Shown here: in pieces, positions 1 through 6,597 of the stretch
Layout: each line of letters begins with the position of its first letter
How positions within the stretch are numbered: the stretch's first letter is position 1
Assembly: GCA_030038595.1 (NCBI GenBank)
Contig: JASHSW010000001.1
Span: forward strand, 1-9,772
Reading direction: 5' to 3'
DNA length: 9,772 nt
DNA from: Methylovirgula sp.
GTDB lineage: Bacteria; Pseudomonadota; Alphaproteobacteria; Rhizobiales; Beijerinckiaceae
Notes under the pieces: model-generated
The model's input: the letters and a program-made list of their open reading frames with translations, nothing else
Databases searched by the model: none
Told to the model about the DNA's origin: nothing
Made by a program: the position numbers and the translations under genes

Positions 1-191
1 CGGTGTTGGTCGGCGTGTCGCGCAAATCGTTGTTCGGCCCGATCCTCGGCGCTGGCGTGGACGGCCGGCTCATTGGCACGCTCGCCACAAATCTCATAGC
101 AGCTGGGCACGGCGCCTCGATTTTCCGCGTCCATGACGCAGCCGAACATGTCGCCGCCTTCAAGGTTTACGATGCCATCGAACATGGCTGA
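1..191 (+). CDS. folP: Dihydropteroate synthase, C-terminal fragment (cut by window edge)
   Basis: This is the last 63 codons or so of a gene that begins before the window; the reading frame runs from base 3 to a TGA at 189-191. The visible protein has the final DHPS signatures: VGVSRKS near the start, containing the Ser-Arg-Lys loop that binds pterin and sulfonamides, and the terminal FRVHDAAEH segment, whose Arg and His correspond to the phosphate-binding RVHD motif of the family. DHPS joins p-aminobenzoate to 6-hydroxymethyl-7,8-dihydropterin pyrophosphate in cytosolic folate synthesis. The stop lies inside the start region of folK, so the two are almost certainly co-transcribed and translationally coupled. 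The identification is firm; nothing can be said about the missing N-terminus. Confidence 0.93.
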   Translation, partial: VLVGVSRKSLFGPILGAGVDGRLIGTLATNLIAAGHGASIFRVHDAAEHVAAFKVYDAIEHG

Positions 192-699
192 TCCCGCCGT
201 CGCGGGCGGCCGCGATGCGGTCGAGATCGGCTTGGGGCTCGGCAGCAACATCGGCGACGGGCCGGGCAACATCGCTAGTGCATTGCGGTTGTTGGGCAAC
301 AGCGGTGCGCTCGAGATCACCGCCGTCTCTTCGATCTATAAGACGGCGCCGTGGGGCTATCTCGACCAGCCGCCGTTTGCCAACGCCTGCGCCTTGGCAC
401 TCACCCGACTCAGTCCCGCCCAGCTCCTCGCTGCAGTCAAGCAAGTCGAAGCCGACATGGGCCGCAAGCAGACAGTCCGCTGGGGACCGCGATTGATCGA
501 CATTGACATTCTATTTTACGGCGACGTGCCGCTCTCGATACCCGAACTGAACCTGCCGCATAAGGAACTCTTCAACCGCGCCTTCGTTCTGGTTCCACTG
601 GCCGAGATTGCGCCGCACTTGCGGCTCGGCGGCCGGTCGATAGCCGATGCGGCCGCCCAACTCAAGGATGCTGGAATCGAGAAATGGGCCGGCGGTTGA
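172..699 (+). CDS. folK: 2-amino-4-hydroxy-6-hydroxymethyldihydropteridine diphosphokinase (HPPK)
   Basis: HPPK transfers pyrophosphate from ATP to 6-hydroxymethyl-7,8-dihydropterin, making the substrate for FolP. With the ATG at 172 the protein has 175 residues (E. coli has about 159). GLGSNIGD lies at residues 22-29, followed by an SSIYKTAPWG segment that matches the family's S..Y.T.P.G pattern. RWGPRLIDIDIL begins at residue 103, with the Asp110/Asp112 pair that binds Mg2+. Next comes LNLPHKELFNRAFVLVPL, the conserved PH...R.FVL.PL tail. The start is uncertain: AAGG at 162-165 sits 6 nt before the ATG at 172, while the ATG at 184 gives a shorter overlap with the folP stop (ATGGCTGA). An ATG at 133 is open but would overlap folP by 59 nt. 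folB, commonly found between folP and folK in related bacteria, is absent here. Confidence 0.94.
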   Translation: MPSNMADPAVAGGRDAVEIGLGLGSNIGDGPGNIASALRLLGNSGALEITAVSSIYKTAPWGYLDQPPFANACALALTRLSPAQLLAAVKQVEADMGRKQTVRWGPRLIDIDILFYGDVPLSIPELNLPHKELFNRAFVLVPLAEIAPHLRLGGRSIADAAAQLKDAGIEKWAGG

Positions 700-737
700 A
701 AATCGCCGCGCTTGCCCGAGGCAAAACGAAGGCCGAC

Positions 738-1403
738 ATGGGGCGGATGATCAACCTGACGAGCAAAGACGGCGCCAAGATCGGCGCCTATGAGAGTGTG
801 CCGCAGGGCAATACACGCGGCGGACTCGTCGTCCTCCAAGAGATCTTCGGCGTCAACCACCATATCCGCGACGTCACCGACGATTTTGCCGCGGCCGGAT
901 ATCGTGTCATCGCGCCGGCGCTCTTCGATCGCGTCGCGCCGGGCACGGAGCTCGGCTACGACGCCGCCGATATCCAGAAGGGAATCGCGATCCGCTCCAA
1001 GACCAACCTGGGCGACACGCTCGTCGACATCGCGGCGGCGGTCGAAGCGGCGGCAGAGGCGGGACGGGTCGGCGTCGTGGGTTATTGTTGGGGCGGCACG
1101 CTCGCCTATGCGTCGGCCGCTCACATCGACGGCCTCGCCGCCGCGGTCGGCTATTATGGATCGGGCATCGCCAACATGCTCGTAGGCCGGCTCCGCTGTC
1201 CGGTGCTTTTGCATTTTGGCGATCGCGACAAAAGCATTCCTTTGGCCGAAGTCGAGGAGATTCGTCGCGCCCATCCGGATATCACCATCCACATCTATCC
1301 CGCCGAACATGGGTTCAATTGCACGGCGCGGCCCAGCTACAATCCGGTCGCGGCCGATCTGGCACGGCAGCGCACCCTGGATTTCCTCACCGAGCATATC
1401 TGA
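738..1403 (+). CDS. Dienelactone hydrolase family protein
   Basis: This is a cytosolic alpha/beta hydrolase of the dienelactone hydrolase (DLH) family, 221 aa, close to the usual length of about 230. The catalytic triad is visible: the nucleophile Cys117 in GYCWGG, Asp162 in HFGDRD, and His191 in EHGFNC. Their spacing closely follows that of Pseudomonas DLH (Cys123, Asp171, His202). The N-terminal half contains VVLQEIFGVNHHIRDVTD, also typical. DLH proper opens cis- or trans-dienelactone in chlorocatechol breakdown, but most family members in genomes lack such a context and their substrate is unknown; no aromatic-degradation genes are nearby. The start is the ATG at 738, with GAAGG at 728-732 and 5 nt spacing; an ATG at 747 is possible, and one at 684 would overlap folK. 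It lies 38 nt after folK and may be read through from the folate genes. Confidence 0.9.
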   Translation: MGRMINLTSKDGAKIGAYESVPQGNTRGGLVVLQEIFGVNHHIRDVTDDFAAAGYRVIAPALFDRVAPGTELGYDAADIQKGIAIRSKTNLGDTLVDIAAAVEAAAEAGRVGVVGYCWGGTLAYASAAHIDGLAAAVGYYGSGIANMLVGRLRCPVLLHFGDRDKSIPLAEVEEIRRAHPDITIHIYPAEHGFNCTARPSYNPVAADLARQRTLDFLTEHI

Positions 1404-1414
1404 AGAGAACGCCC

Positions 1415-2026
1415 TCATATGGTCTTCGAGGCGCGCAAGGCGGTCGAAGAAAGTGTCGAGCGTGGCCCGTAGAGAAAAATGATCGCCGGCGGCTTCTGCA
1501 TCGCGAAGACAGGCGCTTGGCTGCGCCGATAAGGCGCGAGCGCGATGGCGGCCGGCGCGCGGGTGGCGGCGAGCGTCGACCCCGGCCGGTCGATGACGGC
1601 GATCGGAACGGCCGCAGCGATCTCCCGCCAGCGCTGCCAACGATGAAAGTTTGCGAGGTTGTCGGCCCCCATGATCCAGACGAAGCGGACGCCCGGGCAG
1701 CGGCCCTTTAGATAACGGATCGTCTGGTAGGTGTAGCGCGCTCCGATCTCCGCCTCGATCCCGGTCACCTCGATGCGCGGATGCTGGGCGATTGCGCGCG
1801 CCGCCGCAAAGCGCTTCGGAAACGATGCGAGATCGCCCATATCCTTCAATGGGTTGGCTGGACTCACCAGCCACCATACGGAAGCCAGTCCCAGCCGATG
1901 CAGAGCGACGAGGCTCGCGGTGCGATGCCCCTCGTGCGGCGGATTGAAACTGCCGCCGAAGAGGCCGATCCTCAGCCCCGGCGCATGCGGTGGAAGGGCG
2001 AACCGCGCGCGCACCCGTCTAGCCAT
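1415..2026 (-). CDS. nadD: Nicotinate-nucleotide adenylyltransferase
   Basis: NadD condenses nicotinate mononucleotide with ATP to form deamido-NAD, the step shared by de novo and salvage NAD synthesis. The 203-aa protein is full length. The nucleotidyltransferase signature GGSFNPPHEGH spans residues 24-34, with the (H/T)xGH ATP-phosphate motif at its end; WIMGADNLANFHRW is the family's MGaDnl..f..W block; LSSTALR at 192-198 is the C-terminal ISSTxxR motif. The ATG at 2026 is the only Met before the signature, and the leader MARRVRARFALPPHAPG resembles the basic N-terminal extension of alphaproteobacterial NadDs. No clear Shine-Dalgarno sequence precedes it, which fits coupling to proA, whose stop is only 15 nt upstream. 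It converges on the hydrolase gene with an 11-nt gap. The usual downstream partner rsfS is not here. Confidence 0.96.
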   Translation of the reverse strand: MARRVRARFALPPHAPGLRIGLFGGSFNPPHEGHRTASLVALHRLGLASVWWLVSPANPLKDMGDLASFPKRFAAARAIAQHPRIEVTGIEAEIGARYTYQTIRYLKGRCPGVRFVWIMGADNLANFHRWQRWREIAAAVPIAVIDRPGSTLAATRAPAAIALAPYRRSQAPVFAMQKPPAIIFLYGPRSTLSSTALRASKTI

Positions 2027-2041
2027 GCCGGCGGGAGCGTT

Positions 2042-3373
2042 TCACGGCCTGATCTGACCCGTCCCGCGAACGCGATATTTGAACGAAGTGAGCTGATCGA
2101 GCCCTACGGGTCCGCGCGCGTGCATGCGGCCCGTCGCGATTCCGATCTCGCCGCCGAAGCCGAATTCGCCGCCGTCGGCGAACTGGGTCGAGGCGTTGTG
2201 CAGGACGATCGCCGAGTCGACCTCGCGCAGAAAGCGCTCCGCCGCTTCGTTGTCTTCGGTGACGATGCAGTCGGTGTGATGCGAGCCGTACGTCTCGATA
2301 TGGGCGATCGCATCGTCGAGCCCGTCGACGAGCCGCACCGAAATGACCGCAGCCAGATATTCGCGCCTCCAGTCCTCTTCCGTGGCCGGCGTGACGCGCG
2401 CATCGACGCGCAGCGTCGCGTCGTCGCCGCGCACCGCGCAGCCCGCATCGAGCAGCATTTCGACGAGCGGCGCAAGATGCGTCGGCGCTGCTCCGCGATC
2501 GACGAGCAGCGTTTCGGCGGCGCCGCAGATGCCGGGGCGGCGCAGCTTGGAATTGCGCAAGATCGCCATCGCCTTGGACAGATCGGCGGCGCGATCGACG
2601 TAGACATGTACGATGCCCTCGAGATGCGCGAAGACCGGCACGCGCGCCTCCGTTTCGATGCGCGCGACGAGGCTGCGGCCGCCGCGCGGCACGATCACGT
2701 CGAGATTGCCGGAAAGCCCGGCAAGCATGGCGCCGACCGCAGCGCGGTCTCTGACCGGAACGAGCGTGATCGCCGCCTCCGGCAAACCGGCGGCGGCAAG
2801 TCCCGCGCCGAGACATTGGTGGATGACCGCGACGCAGTGAAAGCTCTCCGAGCCGCCGCGCAGAATCACCGCATTGCCGGATTTGACGCAAAGCGCACCC
2901 GCGTCCGCCGCAACCGCGGGGCGGCTCTCGAAGATGACGCCGATCACGCCGAGCGGGGTTGCGACCCGATCGATGACGAGCCCGTTGGGGCGTGAAAAGC
3001 GCGCCAGCATCCGGCCTACCGGATCGGGCAAAGCGGCGATCTCTTCGAGACCCCTGGCCATGCCTTCGACATGCGGCGCGTCGAGCTCGAGGCGGTCGAG
3101 ATAGGCAGCGCTCGTGCCGCTAGAGCGCGCCTCGTCCATGTCCTTGGCGTTGGCAGCGAGGATCTCCTTTGCCCGCGCGCGGATGTTTTGGGCAGCAACC
3201 TTGAGCACTTGGTTCTTCGTATCGGTCGCGGCGAGCGCCAGCACACGGGACGCGTTCCGGGCGGCGGCGCCGAGCCCAGCCATGAGAAGATGAACGTTCT
3301 CCGGCGCGTCGCCGCGAACAAGCTTGAGATCGGGTTCTTTTTTCATTCCGGCCTTCCCCGGCTCAGAACGCAC
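2042..3373 (-). CDS. proA: Glutamate-5-semialdehyde dehydrogenase (gamma-glutamyl phosphate reductase)
   Basis: ProA reduces gamma-glutamyl phosphate with NADPH to glutamate-5-semialdehyde, the second step of proline synthesis. Family marks are clear: [11 protein letters not shown] near residue 142-152, VPRGGRSLV near 228, and the catalytic Cys283 within [15 protein letters not shown] (numbering from the GTG start). The protein is 443 aa from the GTG at 3373 or 434 aa from the ATG at 3346; homologues are about 420-430 aa. The GTG is preceded at 6 nt by a perfect AGGAGG, and the ATG by GGGGAAGG, so the start is genuinely ambiguous; I chose the stronger ribosome site. The region usually written GxCHxYVD reads GIVHVYVD, with Val in place of Cys. 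It is followed 15 nt later by nadD; proB is not adjacent, because the upstream neighbour is a divergent protease gene. Confidence 0.95.
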   Translation of the reverse strand: MRSEPGKAGMKKEPDLKLVRGDAPENVHLLMAGLGAAARNASRVLALAATDTKNQVLKVAAQNIRARAKEILAANAKDMDEARSSGTSAAYLDRLELDAPHVEGMARGLEEIAALPDPVGRMLARFSRPNGLVIDRVATPLGVIGVIFESRPAVAADAGALCVKSGNAVILRGGSESFHCVAVIHQCLGAGLAAAGLPEAAITLVPVRDRAAVGAMLAGLSGNLDVIVPRGGRSLVARIETEARVPVFAHLEGIVHVYVDRAADLSKAMAILRNSKLRRPGICGAAETLLVDRGAAPTHLAPLVEMLLDAGCAVRGDDATLRVDARVTPATEEDWRREYLAAVISVRLVDGLDDAIAHIETYGSHHTDCIVTEDNEAAERFLREVDSAIVLHNASTQFADGGEFGFGGEIGIATGRMHARGPVGLDQLTSFKYRVRGTGQIRP

Positions 3374-3379
3374 CGGGTT

Positions 3380-3385
3380 CCTCCT
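3380..3385 (-). promoter_or_regulatory. Strong Shine-Dalgarno that decides the proA start
   Basis: Read on the minus strand this is AGGAGG, six bases before an in-frame GTG (3373-3371). It is a perfect anti-16S match, better than the GGGGAAGG before the downstream ATG at 3346. It argues that ProA carries a nine-residue N-terminal extension relative to the ATG start. Confidence 0.6.
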
Positions 3386-3466
3386 GGCCCTTTTTGGCAC
3401 AAAAGAGTTGACTCCAAACACAAGCCATTTGACCTACCTTGGTTTTAGGCCCTTGGGAAGGACTTC

Positions 3467-4696
3467 ATGAACCTCGTCGCGCTCGCAATTTTCGCCGCCA
3501 TCCTTCTTTCCGGCGCGCTCGACCTCTATCTGGAGCGCCGCCAGGCGCAGGCGGTCACGGCGCATCGCGAATGCGTTCCGGCTGCCTTTGCCGCGGAGGT
3601 CAGCCTGGAGGAACATCGGCGCGCCGCCGACTATACGCTGGCCCGCACCCGGCTGGCGATGGGCGAGACCCTCTTCGATACGGCGCTTGCCATGATCTGG
3701 CTGGCGCTCTTGCTCGCTCCGGTCTACGCCGCCGTCGCCGGCTGCGTCGCGCCCGGGCTTTCCCGCAGCGTCGCTCTGGTCATTGCGGTCGGGGCGATTT
3801 TGTATTTCCTTCATATGCCGTTCCTGCTCATCCGCACGTTCCGGCTCGAGGCGCGGTTCGGCTTCAACCGCACCACGCCGACGCTGTTCCTGCTCGATCA
3901 GGCGAAAGGGATAGCGCTGCAGCTCGCGCTCGCCGTTCCCTTGCTGTATGGATTTTTCGCTCTGCAGCGCTTTATGCCCGAGTACTGGTGGATTTTGGCT
4001 TGGGGCGGACTGATGGCCGTTATAGTCGCGATGATCGTGATCTACCCCGCCTTCATCGCGCCGCTCTTCAACAAATTCACGCCGATGGCCGAAGGACCGA
4101 TGAAGATCAGCATCGAGATGTTGCTTCGTAAGTGCGGTTTTGAGTCGAACGGCCTGTTCGTCATTGACGCGTCCAAGCGCTCGGCGCACGGCAACGCGTA
4201 TTTCTCGGGGTTCGGCAAAGCCAAACGCATCGTCTTCTTCGATACGCTTCTGGAAAAGCACTCAGGCGACGAAATCCTTTCCGTGCTTGCGCACGAACTC
4301 GGCCATTACAAGTTCGGGCATGTGTATCAGCGCATCGTCGAGACGGCGATCCTTGCCTGGCTTGCGTTCATCGTTCTGCATTGGGCTTTCGCGACGGACA
4401 CGTTACCGCGCGCTTTCGGCCTGCCGGACGATCCGGGCGTCGTCTTGATGATCGTGTTGATCGCGCTCGGACCGCTCTCGCACCTGATCTCCCCGCTCAC
4501 GAATTTTCTCTCGCGGCGCGCCGAATTTCAGGCCGACGATTTCGCCAAGTCCATGGTCGGCGGCGAGCCGATGATCGCCGCGCTCACCAAGCTTACGCGC
4601 GACAATCTCGCGACCTTGACGCCAGACCGGCTCTACGCCGTGTTTAATTATTCGCACCCGCCGGTGCCGGAGCGAATCGCGCGTTTGCGAGGATAA
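3467..4696 (+). CDS. M48 family (Ste24/CAAX prenyl protease type) membrane metallopeptidase
   Basis: This is an integral-membrane zinc peptidase of 409 aa. The N-terminal half has hydrophobic segments near residues 3-20, 73-92, 101-125, 146-166 and 174-200, matching the M48 N-terminal domain of Ste24-type enzymes. The family blocks RFGFNRTTPTLF (from residue 130) and RSAHGNAYFSGFGK (from 238) follow. The zinc site is intact: HELGH at 276-280 and the third ligand Glu353 in EFQAD, with further hydrophobic segments between them. Eukaryotic Ste24 cleaves prenylated CAAX proteins; bacterial members more plausibly act in membrane-protein quality control, and the substrate here is unknown. The start is supported by GGGAAGGA 4-5 nt upstream. 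It is divergent from proA across an intergenic stretch of about 95-120 nt and ends 15 nt before the stop of a convergent small gene. Confidence 0.93.
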   Translation: MNLVALAIFAAILLSGALDLYLERRQAQAVTAHRECVPAAFAAEVSLEEHRRAADYTLARTRLAMGETLFDTALAMIWLALLLAPVYAAVAGCVAPGLSRSVALVIAVGAILYFLHMPFLLIRTFRLEARFGFNRTTPTLFLLDQAKGIALQLALAVPLLYGFFALQRFMPEYWWILAWGGLMAVIVAMIVIYPAFIAPLFNKFTPMAEGPMKISIEMLLRKCGFESNGLFVIDASKRSAHGNAYFSGFGKAKRIVFFDTLLEKHSGDEILSVLAHELGHYKFGHVYQRIVETAILAWLAFIVLHWAFATDTLPRAFGLPDDPGVVLMIVLIALGPLSHLISPLTNFLSRRAEFQADDFAKSMVGGEPMIAALTKLTRDNLATLTPDRLYAVFNYSHPPVPERIARLRG

Positions 4697-4711
4697 CGAA
4701 ACGGCTGCTCG

Positions 4712-5038
4712 CTAGTTTTTCTTCTCGATGCGCTGCTTGATTTGACGGACTTGCGCGAGCTGCCCGCGCAAGATCTTTAACCGGTCCTTCTCGGCCTTGC
4801 CCAGATCTTCGAGCCTGAGGTGACTGAGGATGACTTCAAGCGCGTCGCCGATGCGGCCGAGTTGCCGACCATAGCTGCCGACTTCGCTGAGCAGGGTCCG
4901 TTCGAGTTGCGGATTTGGCGTCTGCCCCAAATCGATATTGACGGATCCGAACTGTGCGCCTTGCTGGTAGACGCTCCAAGGATTGATTGCCTGCCAGAGC
5001 TGCTGCGGAGCGAATGAAACGGAAAACGGGTTAGCCAT
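4712..5038 (-). CDS. Small conserved-looking hypothetical protein, 108 aa
   Basis: I do not recognise a characterised family. The first 45 residues are Pro/Gln/Asn/Phe-rich (MANPFSVSFAPQQLW..., then NPWSVYQQG and VNIDLGQTPNPQLER). The rest looks like an amphipathic helix or coiled coil: SEVGSYGRQLGRIGDALEVIL, then a highly charged LGKAEKDRLKILRGQLAQVRQIKQRIEKKN tail with Leu/Ile at heptad-like spacing. There is no signal peptide and no membrane segment, so it is probably a soluble cytoplasmic helical protein. It is very likely a real gene because AAAGGAGG (minus strand) sits 6 nt before the ATG, the best ribosome site in the window. It converges on the M48 peptidase gene with a 15-nt gap and stands about 150 nt downstream of the PanE-like gene, so it may have its own promoter. 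Confidence 0.82.
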   Translation of the reverse strand: MANPFSVSFAPQQLWQAINPWSVYQQGAQFGSVNIDLGQTPNPQLERTLLSEVGSYGRQLGRIGDALEVILSHLRLEDLGKAEKDRLKILRGQLAQVRQIKQRIEKKN

Positions 5039-5044
5039 GGTTCG

Positions 5045-5052
5045 CCTCCTTT
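5045..5052 (-). promoter_or_regulatory. Near-perfect ribosome binding site of the 108-aa gene
   Basis: On the minus strand this reads AAAGGAGG, six bases before the ATG at 5038. It supports both the reality and the start of the otherwise unrecognised gene, and suggests high translation. Confidence 0.75.
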
Positions 5053-5187
5053 GGGAAACGAGCTTAAGGCATCGATATGGAGGCCGACAATAGCGCGTTG
5101 TTCAGGCGAGCCCGCGCCTTCGCGGCCTGGTGCCGAGAATGCCGCCTCGCCGCGCGCAAAGGCCTAATGCCGCCGCAGCGCGCGCCA

Positions 5188-6207
5188 TCATTTTGACTGC
5201 GCCCCCGATGCCTGCGACACGACCAGCCGCGCCTTTTGCCTAGCGAGCGTCTCGCTGAGAAGTTTCACGAGAGCATATACGCTGTCGAGGTAGGGCGTTA
5301 CGACATCGACGATACGGCCGAGTTCGATCACCGAGCCCAAGAGCGCATCCGCTTCGATCGGCCGGCCGGCTGCGATGTCCTGAAGCATTGACGTCTTGTG
5401 CGCCCCAACGGCCTCGGTCACAGCGATGCGTTTCTCGATCGGGATGCAAAAACGGATGCCGAGCGCCTCGCCGATCGCCTGCACTTCGCGCATCATCTCT
5501 TCGGCGAGAGCGCGCGTAAGGGGAAACCTGCAAATATCCTCCAGGGTCGCGTGGGTCAGCGCGCTGATCGGATTGAAACTCGAATTACCCCAAAGCTTCA
5601 TCCAGATTTCGGCGCGGATGTCGCTGACAATCGGCGCCTCGAACCCGGCGCGCCCAAGCGTCTCCGAAATCCGCGAAACGCGTTCGCTCTTCGCTCCGTC
5701 GATCTCGGCGAGCGAGAAGCGATTGCCCTCGATATGGCGGATCACGCCGGGGCGTTCGATTTCCGCCGCCGCATAGACGACGCTGGCAATGACCCGGTCG
5801 ATGGGCAGATGATCGGCAATCACGCCGCCGGGGTCGATGCTTTGCAGCCGTACGCCTTCATAAGGGCCGCCGTGCTTGAAGAAGTACCACCAGGGGATTC
5901 CATTCTGGGCGGTGAGGACGATACTCTGCGGCGTAAGGATCGCGGCAAGATCGCGCACGACGGCGGCGACCTGATGCGCCTTCATGCCGAGGATAATCAG
6001 GTCCTGCTTACCGATTGCGGCGATGCGGTCCGATGCTTCGACGTGCGTCGCGATCTCGCGGCCATCCTGAACAAGAATGAGTCCGTCCTCGATAATGCGC
6101 GCCAGATGCGCGCCGCGGGCGACGAGGCTCACCTCTTCTCCCGCCTGCGCGAGTTTGACGGCGAGCAGGCCGCCGATCGCGCCGGCGCCGATGACGCCTA
6201 TCTTCAT
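5188..6207 (-). CDS. Ketopantoate reductase family protein (2-dehydropantoate 2-reductase, ApbA/PanE)
   Basis: The family reduces 2-dehydropantoate to pantoate with NADPH for pantothenate and CoA synthesis. The 339-aa protein has the Rossmann dinucleotide motif GAGAIGG at 7-13, the QNG block at 101-103, and active-site residues that line up with E. coli PanE by spacing: Lys204, Asn208 and Asn212 (E. coli 176, 180, 184), Ser273 (244) and Glu285 (256). It is about 35 residues longer than E. coli PanE (303), mainly within the body and in a short Ser/Ala-rich tail. The QNGIPWWYFF segment marks a subgroup, so the physiological substrate could be another 2-oxo acid; I leave the symbol blank because several paralogues of this fold usually coexist. 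The start at 6207 has only a weak GGAT-like ribosome site. It stands alone, about 125 nt after the small gene upstream. Confidence 0.9.
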   Translation of the reverse strand: MKIGVIGAGAIGGLLAVKLAQAGEEVSLVARGAHLARIIEDGLILVQDGREIATHVEASDRIAAIGKQDLIILGMKAHQVAAVVRDLAAILTPQSIVLTAQNGIPWWYFFKHGGPYEGVRLQSIDPGGVIADHLPIDRVIASVVYAAAEIERPGVIRHIEGNRFSLAEIDGAKSERVSRISETLGRAGFEAPIVSDIRAEIWMKLWGNSSFNPISALTHATLEDICRFPLTRALAEEMMREVQAIGEALGIRFCIPIEKRIAVTEAVGAHKTSMLQDIAAGRPIEADALLGSVIELGRIVDVVTPYLDSVYALVKLLSETLARQKARLVVSQASGAQSK

Positions 6208-6223
6208 GTCGGGATCATCCGAC
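6208..6223 (-). repeat. Small inverted repeat abutting the start codon of the PanE-like gene
   Basis: GTCGG (6208-6212) and CCGAC (6219-6223) form a 5-bp stem with a 6-nt loop. In the transcript of the minus-strand gene it would sequester the only SD-like bases right before the ATG. It is short and may be chance. Confidence 0.3.
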
Positions 6224-6331
6224 GCGCCAACCCGAACCGTGCTCCCAGGCGGCGCTTAATCTGCGAAGCAACAAGGTCTCTCCGCTTATCGCGTCGCCGC
6301 CGTACGCCGCGAAACGTGCAGTCGGAATTCC

Positions 6332-6535
6332 TCAGCGCCGTCGCTTGTCGAACCAAGCTTGCACCTCTTCCATCGGGACGGTCTCTTCGTCCGGTCCTTC
6401 GATCGCGGTGATTTCCTTGCCTTTTTGCTGCGCCAGTCTCCATGCTTCCTCGAGGGCTTGCTCCTCCGTCGCGCATTCGCGGGAAAGCATCTCGTGATTG
6501 AGGTCAAGATCCATGTAGCGCACGTGCCATCCCAT
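6332..6535 (-). CDS. Small hypothetical protein (67 aa, or 85 aa from an upstream start)
   Basis: A short acidic, probably cytosolic protein with no signal peptide or membrane segment. It starts MGWHVRYMDLDLNHEML, a strand-like beginning, followed by a helix-like TEEQALEEAWRLAQQKGKEI segment, then ITAIEGPDEETVPMEEVQAWFDKRRR. The pattern (Trp-Xaa-Val-Arg, then an EEAL..A..LA helix, then a strand with 'IEGPD') resembles the small beta-alpha-beta DUF2188-like proteins, but I cannot confirm membership. I prefer the ATG at 6535 because AAGGA (minus strand, 6543-6547) precedes it by 7 nt. The ATG at 6589 would add MADTVDEAIDAAGEKDRN but has only a poor ribosome site; it lies 8 nt after the DUF4239 gene stop, which would suit coupling. 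Co-transcription with that gene is likely. Confidence 0.75.
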   Translation of the reverse strand: MGWHVRYMDLDLNHEMLSRECATEEQALEEAWRLAQQKGKEITAIEGPDEETVPMEEVQAWFDKRRR

Positions 6536-6597
6536 GTTGCGATCCTTTTCTCCGGCTGCGTCGATTGCCTCGTCAACCGTATCCGCCATCGCCCTAC

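Noticed and set aside
516..1877. Open minus-strand frame of about 450 codons running across folK, the hydrolase gene and nadD
   Set aside because: It is antisense to well-identified genes, its translation is Arg/Asp-rich with no recognisable motif, and such long shadows are common in GC-rich coding DNA.
1781..2995. Open plus-strand frame of about 400 codons opposite nadD and proA
   Set aside because: The opposite strand encodes ProA and NadD with clear motifs; this frame is low-complexity and charged, as expected of a shadow.
3408..3440. TTGACT as a -35 element for the M48 peptidase gene
   Set aside because: No acceptable -10 sequence lies 16-18 nt downstream, so I do not call a promoter.
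4697..4725. Possible terminator after the M48 peptidase gene (TTTTT at 4716-4720)
   Set aside because: No stable stem precedes the T-run, and those bases are part of the C-terminal codons of the convergent 108-aa gene.
5111..5125. Short CCGCG/CGCGG hairpin in the gap between the PanE-like gene and the 108-aa gene
   Set aside because: A 5-bp stem of pure GC is expected by chance in this composition and has no T-run. I see nothing else in 5053-5187.
5398..6411. Open plus-strand frame of about 340 codons opposite the PanE-like gene
   Set aside because: The PanE-like protein on the other strand has all its active-site residues; the plus frame shows no family features.
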